Assembly: GCA_040385245.1 (NCBI GenBank)
Contig: JAZKHT010000001.1
Coordinates: 830,639 to 894,638 of the forward strand
Origin: JAZKHT01 sp040385245
GTDB taxonomy: Bacteria; Pseudomonadota; Alphaproteobacteria; Rhodobacterales; Rhodobacteraceae
Reading direction: 5' to 3'
DNA: 64,000 nt
Part shown: positions 1 to 7,522 of the stretch, piece after piece
Position numbering within the stretch: the first letter of the stretch is position 1
How the letters are laid out: every line of letters starts with the position of its first letter
Position numbers and translations under genes: made by a program
The notes under the pieces: model-generated
Seen by the model: the letters and a program-made list of their open reading frames with translations, nothing else
Database searches by the model: none
Told to the model about the DNA's origin: nothing

Positions 1-120
1 CGAACAGCGGCGGCGACGGTTTTTCGGGTTCGCGGGGTCGCAACTGCCCCAGTCGCCGCCCAGACGCGGCACGCCGCCCGACGACCCGCAGCCAAGGATG
101 GTAAAGCGCAAGGCGGCCAT
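1..120 (-). CDS. MBL-fold metallo-hydrolase, N-terminal part only
   Basis: The gene runs off the left edge and only the first 40 codons are present. The translation begins MAALRFTILGCGSSGGVPR and continues through LGGDWGSCDP to NRRRRCS. This N-terminus is typical of the PhnP-like metallo-beta-lactamase-fold hydrolases that follow tatD in Rhodobacterales. The zinc-binding HxHxDH motif lies outside the window. The ATG overlaps the tatD stop codon by one base (TGATG), so the two are probably translationally coupled at the end of the minus-strand operon. The exact substrate cannot be told. Confidence 0.8.
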   Translation of the reverse strand, partial: MAALRFTILGCGSSGGVPRLGGDWGSCDPANPKNRRRRCS

Positions 121-932
121 CAGGGGTGCGCCTTGGTGAAAAGGCGGTCAAAGTTCGCGGTGGTGGCGGCGGCAAATTCGGTCAGGCTGATGCCGAACAC
201 ATCTGCCCCCTTTTGCGCGGTAAAGGCGGTATAGGCAGGCTCGTTCCGCCGTCCGCGGTGGGGGGGCGGCGCAAGATAGGGGCTGTCGGTTTCCAGCAGG
301 ATCCGGTCCAAGGGGGCGGCGGCAAAGATCGCGCGCAGATCGCCCGATTTCGGAAAGGTCGCGATGCCCGACATCGACAGATAAAACCCCAGATCCAGTG
401 CTGCGCGCGCCAGTTCTGCGGAACTGGAAAAGCAGTGCATGACGCACGCATAGGGTTTCTCGCGGAACCCTTCGGTCAGGATCGCGGCCATGTCGTCATC
501 CGCCGCACGGGCGTGGATGATCAGGGGCAAGCCGGTTTCCTGCGCGGCCTGAATGTGGACGCGCAAGGATGACTGCTGCACCGCCTTGCTGTCCGCGGTG
601 TAGTGGTAGTCCAGACCAGTTTCACCGATGCCGACGAATTTCGGGTGCCGTGACAGGGCCACAAGTTGGTCAACCGTGACCGGCGGGTCTTCGGCGGCGC
701 GCATCGGGTGGATGCCTGCGGCGTAAAAGACGCCAGGGTTCGCCTCGGCAATGGCGCGCACAAGGGGTTCGTTGTGCAGGCGGGTGCAGATCGTGACCAT
801 CCGCGACACGCCTGCGGCATGGGCGCGGGCGATGATCTGGTCGCGCTCGCCGTCAAAATCGGGGAAATCGAGGTGACAATGACTGTCGACGATTTCGGGA
901 GGGGCGACGATTTCGGGAATGTCGGGGGTCAT
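120..932 (-). CDS. TatD family metal-dependent hydrolase (DNase)
   Basis: 270 residues, the normal length for TatD/YcfH proteins. The metal-binding motifs of the amidohydrolase-type TIM barrel are in order: DSHCHLDF near the N-terminus (H18, H20), GIHP, GETGLDYHY, IIHARA, MHCFSSS and the C-terminal ETDSPYLAPPPHRGRRNEP block. Family members are cytoplasmic 3'-5' deoxyribonucleases, though the cellular role is not fixed. The start is 6 bases after the holB stop, and the stop overlaps the start of the MBL-fold gene. It belongs to the tmk-holB-tatD operon and shows no sign of transfer. Confidence 0.93.
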   Translation of the reverse strand: MTPDIPEIVAPPEIVDSHCHLDFPDFDGERDQIIARAHAAGVSRMVTICTRLHNEPLVRAIAEANPGVFYAAGIHPMRAAEDPPVTVDQLVALSRHPKFVGIGETGLDYHYTADSKAVQQSSLRVHIQAAQETGLPLIIHARAADDDMAAILTEGFREKPYACVMHCFSSSAELARAALDLGFYLSMSGIATFPKSGDLRAIFAAAPLDRILLETDSPYLAPPPHRGRRNEPAYTAFTAQKGADVFGISLTEFAAATTANFDRLFTKAHP

Positions 933-937
933 GCGGC

Positions 938-2071
938 CTATCTTGGGGGAAGCATTCCCGCCGTCTCGTCTACCTTCAGCACCATATCCATGAGAAGGGC
1001 GGCAGGGTCAAGGTTGACCGCCTTGCCGCGCCGCGCCCGGATCGACAAGGTTTGCGCAAGGTCCGCCCAGCCAAGGGCGCTGCGGGCATCGGGGCACAGC
1101 CGGGTGAACAGCGCGCCCTCGTTCGGGGCGGCGTCGGCGGGCAGGTGGCCGGTGGCCCCGGCGCGGGCCATGCGGGCCAGAAACTGGTCAAGCAATGTCA
1201 CGATCAGGTCGAACTGATCGACGCTGCGCCCGGCACCCGCCTCGGCCAGTGAAATGGCGCGGGAACGGTCCATCCGTGGCAGGGTGGCGAACAGGGCGAC
1301 GATGGCGGCATAATGTTTCAGCCCGTCAAGGTTGGTCAGGCGAAACGCCTCGCCCACGGAACCGCCCGCCAGTTCCGCCAAAGCCTGCCGATCGGCAGGG
1401 TCAACATCGCCCCCGGCTTGGGTCAGGGCGTCCGACAGCGGTACAGGGGCCAGGGGCGACAGGCGCAATTCGCGGCAGCGCGACCGGATGGTGGGCAACA
1501 GGCGAAACGGTTGGTGGCTGATCAGCAGGATCGTCACCCCGGCCGGCGGTTCCTCCAGCAGTTTCAGCAGGGCGTTGGCGGCGGATGGGTTCATCTCGTC
1601 CGCGTCGTCGATGATCGCGACGCGGCGGCCCCCGTCGGCGGCAGACAGGGTGAAAAAGGACTTCATCCGCCGCACTTCGTCGACGCTGATGATGTCCTGC
1701 AATTTGCCCTTCTTTTCGTCCCAGGCGCGGCGCAGCAGGAACAGGCGCGGCTCTGCCAGCGCGCGCAGGCGGCGGGCGACGGGGTGGTCGTCGGGAATGT
1801 CCAGCGTCGCGGGCGGCGGTGCCGCGAACATGCCACCATCATCATCGGGCGTGGCCAGCAGAAAACGGGCGATCTTCCACGCCAGCGTCGCCTTGCCCAC
1901 GCCGCGCGGCCCGGTGATCAGCCAGCCGTGGTGCAGACGGCCCGTGTTGAAGGACGCCAGAAAGTCGGCCTGCGCCGCCTCATGCCCAATGACCCGCACG
2001 GTTTCGCGTGGATGGGGCGCGCCTTCGACGCGGTCGGGTTCGGGGATGTCCTCCAGGGGCGTGTCGGCCAT
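938..2071 (-). CDS. holB: DNA polymerase III subunit delta' (clamp loader)
   Basis: A clamp-loader AAA+ ATPase subunit that helps load the beta clamp. It has a P-loop-like GPRGVGKAT, the sensor segment EEPPAGVTILL and the SRC motif (TIRSRCREL) of delta'/tau proteins. The open frame extends 18 codons further upstream into tmk. The ATG at 2071 (MADTPLEDIPEPD) is preferred because it lies one base after the tmk stop, as expected for a tightly packed operon. About 377 residues. The C-terminal half is poorly conserved, as in other delta' subunits. Confidence 0.92.
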   Translation of the reverse strand: MADTPLEDIPEPDRVEGAPHPRETVRVIGHEAAQADFLASFNTGRLHHGWLITGPRGVGKATLAWKIARFLLATPDDDGGMFAAPPPATLDIPDDHPVARRLRALAEPRLFLLRRAWDEKKGKLQDIISVDEVRRMKSFFTLSAADGGRRVAIIDDADEMNPSAANALLKLLEEPPAGVTILLISHQPFRLLPTIRSRCRELRLSPLAPVPLSDALTQAGGDVDPADRQALAELAGGSVGEAFRLTNLDGLKHYAAIVALFATLPRMDRSRAISLAEAGAGRSVDQFDLIVTLLDQFLARMARAGATGHLPADAAPNEGALFTRLCPDARSALGWADLAQTLSIRARRGKAVNLDPAALLMDMVLKVDETAGMLPPR

Positions 2072-2072
2072 A

Positions 2073-2702
2073 TCAACGCCCCAGACGGGCCAGCACGGCG
2101 GCCAGCACGTCGGTGGCCACGGCATCCTCGGGTCGCCCGCCGTCGATCACGGCAAAGCGGGCGTGGCGGGCGGCAAGGGCCAGAAACCCCGCGCGCATTT
2201 GGCGCTGGATGTCGGCTCCCATATCCTCGAACCGCAATTCGGTGCCTGCACGGGCAATGGCCCGCGACAGGCCAAGGTCGGGGTCGATGTCGATCAGCAG
2301 CGTCAAGTCCGGCTCCACCCCGATCATCAGATCGTGCAGCCGGTCCACAACTGCCGCCAGATCGCCGCGCGTGATGCCCTGATAGATACGGGTGCTGTCG
2401 GCGAAACGGTCGGTGATCACGATATCGCCGCGCGCAAGGGCCGGGCGGATGGTCTTTTCCAGATGGTCGCGACGGGCGGCGGTGAACAGCAGCAACTCGG
2501 TTTCCGGCGACCAGCGGTCGGGGTCGCCTTCCAGCACCAGACGGCGGATTTCCTCGGCCCCCTCGCTGCCGCCGGGTTCGCGCGTCAGGGTGACGCTGTG
2601 GCCACGTTCACGCAATGCCGCCGCCAAGCGCCGGGCCTGGGTCGATTTCCCCGACCCATCGATCCCTTCAAAGCTGAGGAAAACCCCCGTCGTCGCTGTC
2701 AT
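2073..2702 (-). CDS. tmk: Thymidylate kinase
   Basis: 209 residues. It phosphorylates dTMP to dTDP with ATP for DNA synthesis. The P-loop FEGIDGSGKST spans residues 11-21, and the TREPGGSEGAEEIR segment and ITDRFADST (DR(Y/F) motif) of TMP kinases follow. The start codon overlaps the upstream carboxypeptidase stop by 4 bases (ATGA), and holB begins one base after its stop, so the three genes form one translationally coupled unit. Confidence 0.95.
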   Translation of the reverse strand: MTATTGVFLSFEGIDGSGKSTQARRLAAALRERGHSVTLTREPGGSEGAEEIRRLVLEGDPDRWSPETELLLFTAARRDHLEKTIRPALARGDIVITDRFADSTRIYQGITRGDLAAVVDRLHDLMIGVEPDLTLLIDIDPDLGLSRAIARAGTELRFEDMGADIQRQMRAGFLALAARHARFAVIDGGRPEDAVATDVLAAVLARLGR

Positions 2703-3877
2703 GACGCCGGTGCCGGTTCGGGCACCTTGTCAATGTAACGTGCCCGCAGGACCTGTGCCGCCGTGGACAGCCGGTTCAGGAAGCCGCCGGACGGCACATC
2801 GCTTTCGGCAACCAGCGGGATACGAGCGTCGGGCAGGTCGGGGATGTGCACGATCAGCTCGCCCACGGTCATGCCCTTGGCGACGGGGGCCTGAAGCGGG
2901 CCGGTATAGACAACCTCGGCGGTCAGCCCTTCCTGCACGGTGGCGGGCACCAGCAGGCGCACATCCGCTGCCGGAACAAGGCCCACCGCCCCCGCCGACC
3001 CCATCCAGACATCGGCCATCGCAACCCGCGTGCCTGCGGTCACCAGCGTCTTTTGCGCGAACTGCCGAAAGGCCCAGTTGGCGATGCTTTCGGATTCCTC
3101 GGCCCGGTCCTTTTCCGACGCAAGCCCCGTCATCGCAAAGACCACGCGGCGGTCGCCCATGACGGCCGACCCGACAAGGCCGTACCCCGCCTCGGACGTA
3201 TGGCCGGTTTTCAGCCCGTCCGCCTGCCAGTCGGCAGTGCCGATCCGCAGCAGCGGATTGCGGTTGTTCGCGTTGGCCGGGGCGCGGTCCAGATAGTTGA
3301 AGCTGGTTTCGCTGAAGATCGGGTAATATTCGGGGAATTCCTCGATCAACCGGGTGGCAAGGATACCCAGATCGCGCATCGACATGCGGTGAATCGGGTC
3401 AGGCCAGCCTGATGCATTGGCAAACACCGACTGATCCATCCCCAGCGCCTGGGCGCGCTTGTTCATTTCGCCCGCAAAGGCTTCTTCGGTGCCCGCCAGA
3501 CCTTCGGCCACGACGACGCAGGCATCGTTGCCGGAATTGATGATGATCCCGTGGATCAGGTCGCGCACCGTGGGGCGGTCCATCTCGTTCAGGAACATCG
3601 TCGAGCCTGCCATCGCCTTGGCGCGGGACGAGACGGCAAAGGTCGTGTCCATCGTCACGCGGCCATCGCGCAGCGCCTCGAACAGCATGTTCAGCGTCAT
3701 CAGCTTTGACATCGACGCCGGGGGCAGGGGCGTGTCGGCGTTCTTGGCCATCAGCACGGTCCGGGTGGTGACGTCATAGACCCAGGCCGCCTGCGCCCGC
3801 GTTTCAAACGCGCGGGCGGGCAGCGCAAGGGCAATCGTCGCCAGCGCAAGGATCAAGAGGGGGCGCATCCGGGTCAT
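2699..3877 (-). CDS. D-alanyl-D-alanine carboxypeptidase (PBP5/6 type)
   Basis: A periplasmic penicillin-binding protein that trims the terminal D-Ala of peptidoglycan pentapeptides. The three serine-peptidase motifs are visible: SxxK in PASMSKLMT, SxN in NSGNDACVV, and KTG in DGLKTGHTSEAGYG. A PBP5-type C-terminal beta domain follows. The open frame starts at 3943, but the ATG at 3877 (MTRMRPLLILALA) is preferred: it has an AAAGGA ribosome-binding site 8 bases upstream and starts directly with a signal peptide ending near ALPARAFE. It is the first gene of the tmk-holB-tatD run. Confidence 0.9.
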   Translation of the reverse strand: MTRMRPLLILALATIALALPARAFETRAQAAWVYDVTTRTVLMAKNADTPLPPASMSKLMTLNMLFEALRDGRVTMDTTFAVSSRAKAMAGSTMFLNEMDRPTVRDLIHGIIINSGNDACVVVAEGLAGTEEAFAGEMNKRAQALGMDQSVFANASGWPDPIHRMSMRDLGILATRLIEEFPEYYPIFSETSFNYLDRAPANANNRNPLLRIGTADWQADGLKTGHTSEAGYGLVGSAVMGDRRVVFAMTGLASEKDRAEESESIANWAFRQFAQKTLVTAGTRVAMADVWMGSAGAVGLVPAADVRLLVPATVQEGLTAEVVYTGPLQAPVAKGMTVGELIVHIPDLPDARIPLVAESDVPSGGFLNRLSTAAQVLRARYIDKVPEPAPAS

Positions 3878-3943
3878 GCGGGGGGTCCTTTCCGTCATAG
3901 GGCGCAGGGTGGGCAGCGCCGCCGTGTCTGCGGCGCGCACCAA

Positions 3944-4822
3944 TTATCCCCGCAAGAAATAGGCGTCGGTGAAGCCAAGTCCCTTCACCTTGTCGAGAAG
4001 GGCTTTGCCATCGCCCGGCCCGGCAACGGTCACGCTCCAGAAAACCTTGCCTTGGCTTTCTTCCTTGCGGATGGATGCGGTGACCCCGGCCTTGCCAAGG
4101 GTGTCGGCGGCGCGCTTTGCATTCGCCTCGACCGAGAAGATGCCGATCTGGATGGTGCGACCGGACCCTGTGGCGGGGCTGGCCGAGATCACCGGGGCAG
4201 CGGGGGTGGCCTGCGCCTCAACCTTGTCAAGGGCGGCACCAGCCACGGCGATGGTGTCTGTCGTGACCGTGTCTGCGGCAATCGGCGCCGTCGTGATCGC
4301 CTGCGTGTCAATCGCTTCACCGGCGACACTTTCGGCGGCATCAAGGATCGGGTTTTCCGCATCCGTGGTGGCGGGCACCTCCTCGCGGCGCAGGGCGGTG
4401 ACGCTGACGGTTGCAGGCTGGCCCGCCACAAGGCCAAGGGCCGCCGCCGCATCGGACGAAATTTGCAGCTTTGGTCCGGGGTTGAATGCCTCGCGCCGGA
4501 ACAGGGCACCGATGACAAAGGTGCCTGTCGCCGGATTGCGCAGGATCACACGTTCGGGGTCCTTGGAATCGGGTGACGCCACCCAGACGCCGCCAAGCGA
4601 CGGTCGCCCGTCCCACAGGGCCTGATCGGTGACCTGAAACACCTCCGGCGCCTCGACATCGCGGTCAACCAGCTTGACTGACCCTGCCGTCGCGACGGGC
4701 GCATCGGTCCCATCTTGCGCCGCGCCGCCCTTGAAAGGGTTCTTGAAGCCGTCCTGACACCCCGTCAGCGCCAGTGCCGCCACCAATGCCACGGCCATAT
4801 GCCCGCCTGCCTGTCCGCCCAT
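3944..4822 (-). CDS. SPOR-domain lipoprotein
   Basis: A probable envelope lipoprotein with a short hydrophobic segment ending in a lipobox (ALTGC). The middle is low in complexity and rich in Ala, Thr and Asp. The C-terminal SPOR-like domain (IQIGIFSVEANAKRAADTL to FTDAYFLRG) normally binds denuded peptidoglycan at division sites. The frame is open back to a GTG at 4936, but nothing there looks like a signal peptide. The ATG at 4822 gives a 21-residue leader and has a GGGG stretch upstream; the ATG at 4798 is the alternative. The neighbouring carboxypeptidase fits a cell-wall role. Confidence 0.75.
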   Translation of the reverse strand: MGGQAGGHMAVALVAALALTGCQDGFKNPFKGGAAQDGTDAPVATAGSVKLVDRDVEAPEVFQVTDQALWDGRPSLGGVWVASPDSKDPERVILRNPATGTFVIGALFRREAFNPGPKLQISSDAAAALGLVAGQPATVSVTALRREEVPATTDAENPILDAAESVAGEAIDTQAITTAPIAADTVTTDTIAVAGAALDKVEAQATPAAPVISASPATGSGRTIQIGIFSVEANAKRAADTLGKAGVTASIRKEESQGKVFWSVTVAGPGDGKALLDKVKGLGFTDAYFLRG

Positions 4823-5172
4823 GCCAGCCCCCATGCCGCGCGGGTTCGTGCCGCGCTTGTTGCCGCCCATCTGGCCGATGGGTGGTTTGATCCGTTTCGG
4901 TTCCCGCGCCGCAATAGGTGCAAGCCGCCGTGGCACAGGTCGTGGTGCGATGACGCACCCTTTGCGCGCGCATCATACAGCGCCCGGCAGTCACTGGAAA
5001 GGGTGCGCCCGGTCATGCGCGGATTTCTCCGCCCACGCCAAATTGCCGGGTGCCCCGAAGCATCCCTTCGCATCGCCAGGACATGCCCGACCCGCGCCCC
5101 CACATTCCCAACCTGCTCTCACGACAGAGGGGCTTTCAGAATCGGCCCCACCCCGCTAAGCCGCGTGTCGTC

Positions 5173-5262
5173 GGAGGAGTGGCAGAGCGGTTTAATGCAC
5201 CGGTCTTGAAAACCGACGTGGGTGAAAGCCCACCGTGGGTTCGAATCCCACCTCCTCCGCCA
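5173..5262 (+). tRNA. tRNA-Ser (anticodon TGA), CCA encoded
   Basis: A 90-base class II tRNA. The acceptor GGAGGAG pairs with CTCCTCC. The anticodon loop CTTGAAA gives anticodon TGA, the long variable arm (GTGGG..CCCAC) marks a serine tRNA, and the T arm GTGGGTTCGAATCCCAC is perfect. The 3' CCA is encoded. The last 14 bases recur at 50344-50357, which suggests that this gene is an integration site. Confidence 0.97.
5249..5262 (+). repeat. Candidate attL: 3' end of tRNA-Ser
   Basis: The 14 bases CACCTCCTCCGCCA at the tRNA 3' end are repeated exactly, in the same orientation, at 50344-50357 next to an integrase gene. The 3' ends of tRNA genes are the usual targets of P4-type integrases. Sequence on either side of the two copies does not match, so the repeat is limited to the tRNA end. 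Confidence 0.7.
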
Positions 5263-5554
5263 CTTTGATAGTTAAGTGATTGTTAATAAGCGTATTTTTT
5301 TCATAATATTTTCATAACCCTAACTTTAACCCTAACCAATTTGTGCGGTATTTGAGGGCTCGGAGCGGTTGTGTTGGTAGGCTCCGACGATCGCTGCGCT
5401 TCGAGGCGGACTTGACCTGCCGGAGACGACCTACTATTTCCACGCCTCCCAGTCGGCATAGATCCGGCTGCCAATCGTCAAACTCTCCATTTGCTTAACC
5501 TGAGGTACCTCGGCCGTGTCACCGGCGGATGATCCCTGCGTTTGGAGAGAAAGC
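5263..5554. other. Non-coding junction after tRNA-Ser
   Basis: 292 bases without a convincing gene. The first 80 are AT-rich and contain AACCCTAACTTTAACCCTAACC, unlike the GC-rich DNA before the tRNA, which fits an island boundary. A loose inverted repeat (TCGGAGC ... GCTCCGA, about 5360-5390) is present. The last bases hold the ribosome-binding site of the next gene. Confidence 0.5.
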
Positions 5555-6622
5555 ATGACCCATTCGGTTTCAGTGTCGCCGCCTCAACACATCGCATCCG
5601 CGGCCGTTGTGCTGCTGGGCTGGCTCTTGGCCCGCGCACTCTCAGTCGAGCGCGCCAGCGGGTTTGCGATGCTGGCATCGCTGGCGGAAGCGACGCCGAA
5701 CCGCCGCGCTCTCGTCACCGCTGTCCTGGCGTTACACCCCTGGGACGAGCTCGCCGACACTTTGCGCGATACCAACGGGTCGAGCGATCCGGGGTGTCTG
5801 TTCCGGGACACTGCCAAGGAGGTGCTGGGACGGTACCTGGACCAAGTCCCCGGTCTGGTCCGAGCCCTTGAGCGCACCGCCGGGCAGCCTCTTGATGATC
5901 CCCAGGATTACACCCGGCTGGTGACCCTGCTGACTGATGCGTCCAAGGATGTTCGTCCCGTCATAGAGCGGAGTGATTTGCTGACCTCGTCCATGATACG
6001 GATATTGTCCGTTCTTGTGCCCGCTTTCATCCGCGCTGGCGTGACCGATCGGATCTGCAACGAAGATCAGGCGCACACTGCCAATGCAGCCCTTGCATTC
6101 CTGCAGCGCTACAGCTCAGCCGATCTTGGCGCTGCAAACTGGAGCTGGCTGCTGGAACGCTACGGAAAGCAGTACAACGCTGACCATTGGTTGGCCAAAT
6201 CGCTGGTGATCTGCGGTGACCGCCTGCCACAGGGCCCTCTCGCCGGCGACGACCAGTTCCGCCCGATCTCATTCGGCCCGGATTTCCTGAAACTCGCGCG
6301 GCAATGGCGCAACTGCCTTGCCGACAAGATCGTCGCCGTCGCAAACGAGACCTGTTCCTATTATATCCTGGTCGACCGCGACCAGCCGGTGATGATGGAA
6401 CTCGAGCATTTGCGGCTGCTCGAAGGGGCGTTCTGGGTTCTCAAATCGGTGAATCTACCTGGTAACGCTGAAGTGCCAGACGGGGTCCGCGCGGCGGTCG
6501 AGGCCAAACTCGCAGCAAAAGGGGTCGGCGTTCTGCGCCGCAATCTCTGCCTCGATGCGTGGGAACGCCTGCCGCCGATCCCGCCGCACGACTGGATGCG
6601 CGATGCAGTGGGGCCGCAGTAA
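5555..6622 (+). CDS. Hypothetical protein
   Basis: 355 residues from the ATG at 5555, which follows GGAGAGAAAGC; the frame is open 13 codons further upstream. It is soluble and mostly alpha-helical in character, apart from one hydrophobic stretch near residues 14-27. The C-terminal part has a segment around QWRNCLADKI followed by a predicted strand pattern (YYILVDRDQPVMMELEHLR). This faintly resembles the NCL-containing part of PcfJ-like proteins, but the match is too weak for a name. It is the first gene inside the candidate island. No function is assigned. Confidence 0.7.
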   Translation: MTHSVSVSPPQHIASAAVVLLGWLLARALSVERASGFAMLASLAEATPNRRALVTAVLALHPWDELADTLRDTNGSSDPGCLFRDTAKEVLGRYLDQVPGLVRALERTAGQPLDDPQDYTRLVTLLTDASKDVRPVIERSDLLTSSMIRILSVLVPAFIRAGVTDRICNEDQAHTANAALAFLQRYSSADLGAANWSWLLERYGKQYNADHWLAKSLVICGDRLPQGPLAGDDQFRPISFGPDFLKLARQWRNCLADKIVAVANETCSYYILVDRDQPVMMELEHLRLLEGAFWVLKSVNLPGNAEVPDGVRAAVEAKLAAKGVGVLRRNLCLDAWERLPPIPPHDWMRDAVGPQ

Positions 6623-6840
6623 GAGCACAATAGACTGTGAACTGGCAGAGCTGCCATGACGTCGCTACGGCATCGACACATTCCTCGCTCGGCGACAAGG
6701 CTTCATCAGATGCCCCTGGAGCGCTCGAGCGATTTGAAGGCACCGCGCCTCGGGCGCCCGACCTCTGCAAATTTACGCGGCCGACAGATGTTCGGCCAAA
6801 GCAATACAGCTGACTTGGTCTGAGTATATCCAACACGATC

Positions 6841-7191
6841 TCAGCGTGCCTTCAGCGGATAGCGATCGGCCTCAGCAAAGACGTCGATGGCAATGGTGCC
6901 TGCCTTGACAGCGACGCCATGTGCGACACCTGCGGGAATGTCGTAGCTCATCCCCGGACCATGGCGGCGAGTTTGCCCGTCGATGGTCAGCGCCACCTCG
7001 CCCGAGACCACGGTGCCCCATTGCGGACCGTGCGCATGCGGCGGCAGGCTGAAATCCTGATAGAAGTGGAAAAACACCACCAGCCCCGCATCCGAGCGGA
7101 CCGCGCGGGTGCTTACCACGGTTTCGGGAAAGGGTACGTCGAGCGCGGGCATGGCATTGAAAAAGTCAGGTAGGTGCATGGCTGTGTCCAT
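6841..7191 (-). CDS. Small cupin-domain protein
   Basis: 116 residues forming one cupin barrel. The conserved metal-site pattern is seen as LPPHAHGPQWGTVVSGEV in motif 1, and PAGVAHGV with a motif 2 histidine follows. Proteins of this size bind a metal and often sense or modify small ligands or sugars. The ligand cannot be told. A second ATG four codons downstream is a possible start. It is divergent from the RTX/GH16 gene. Confidence 0.8.
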   Translation of the reverse strand: MDTAMHLPDFFNAMPALDVPFPETVVSTRAVRSDAGLVVFFHFYQDFSLPPHAHGPQWGTVVSGEVALTIDGQTRRHGPGMSYDIPAGVAHGVAVKAGTIAIDVFAEADRYPLKAR

Positions 7192-7522
7192 TCGTTTGTG
7201 TTCAATCGACAGGCCGGAGTGAACTGTATAATCTGATCCACCCTACCTAGGGTAAGATATCAAGGTCACTTCGCTCAACGGCCAGAGGGCACCGCAAGGA
7301 AAGACCGACCGACCGAGATCGAACGAGACCTGAGGCACTTCGGGAAACACGATGTTCGACAAGGATAACCTTTTCGCTCTTAAGGACGAGGTCCGAGTTC
7401 TGACATATTCAAGCCTTACCTTGGTCACACGCTTTCGGGATGGATGCTGCAAAGGATCATCTCGGCCTTAGCAAAGATCGCTGGTCTTTCGGGGCAGCGC
7501 CCGCGTCCGGAGCAGTGTATAT
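7192..7522. other. Intergenic region with an operator-like dyad
   Basis: 331 bases between the divergent cupin and RTX genes. The only structure noted is the short dyad ACCCTA-CC-TAGGGT at 7240-7253, about 50 bases upstream of the cupin start, a plausible regulator site. No small gene is convincing. The RTX ribosome-binding site (GGAG near 7508) lies at the right end. Confidence 0.35.

Noticed and set aside
1313..2738. Long plus-strand open frames across holB and tmk (353 and 468 codons)
   Set aside because: They are antisense shadows of well-identified genes in high-GC DNA, with no domains and no ribosome-binding site.
5310..5340. AACCCTAACTTTAACCCTAACC looks like telomere-type repeats
   Set aside because: Only a few imperfect units are present in AT-rich non-coding DNA at the island edge; bacterial chromosomes of this kind do not use such ends.
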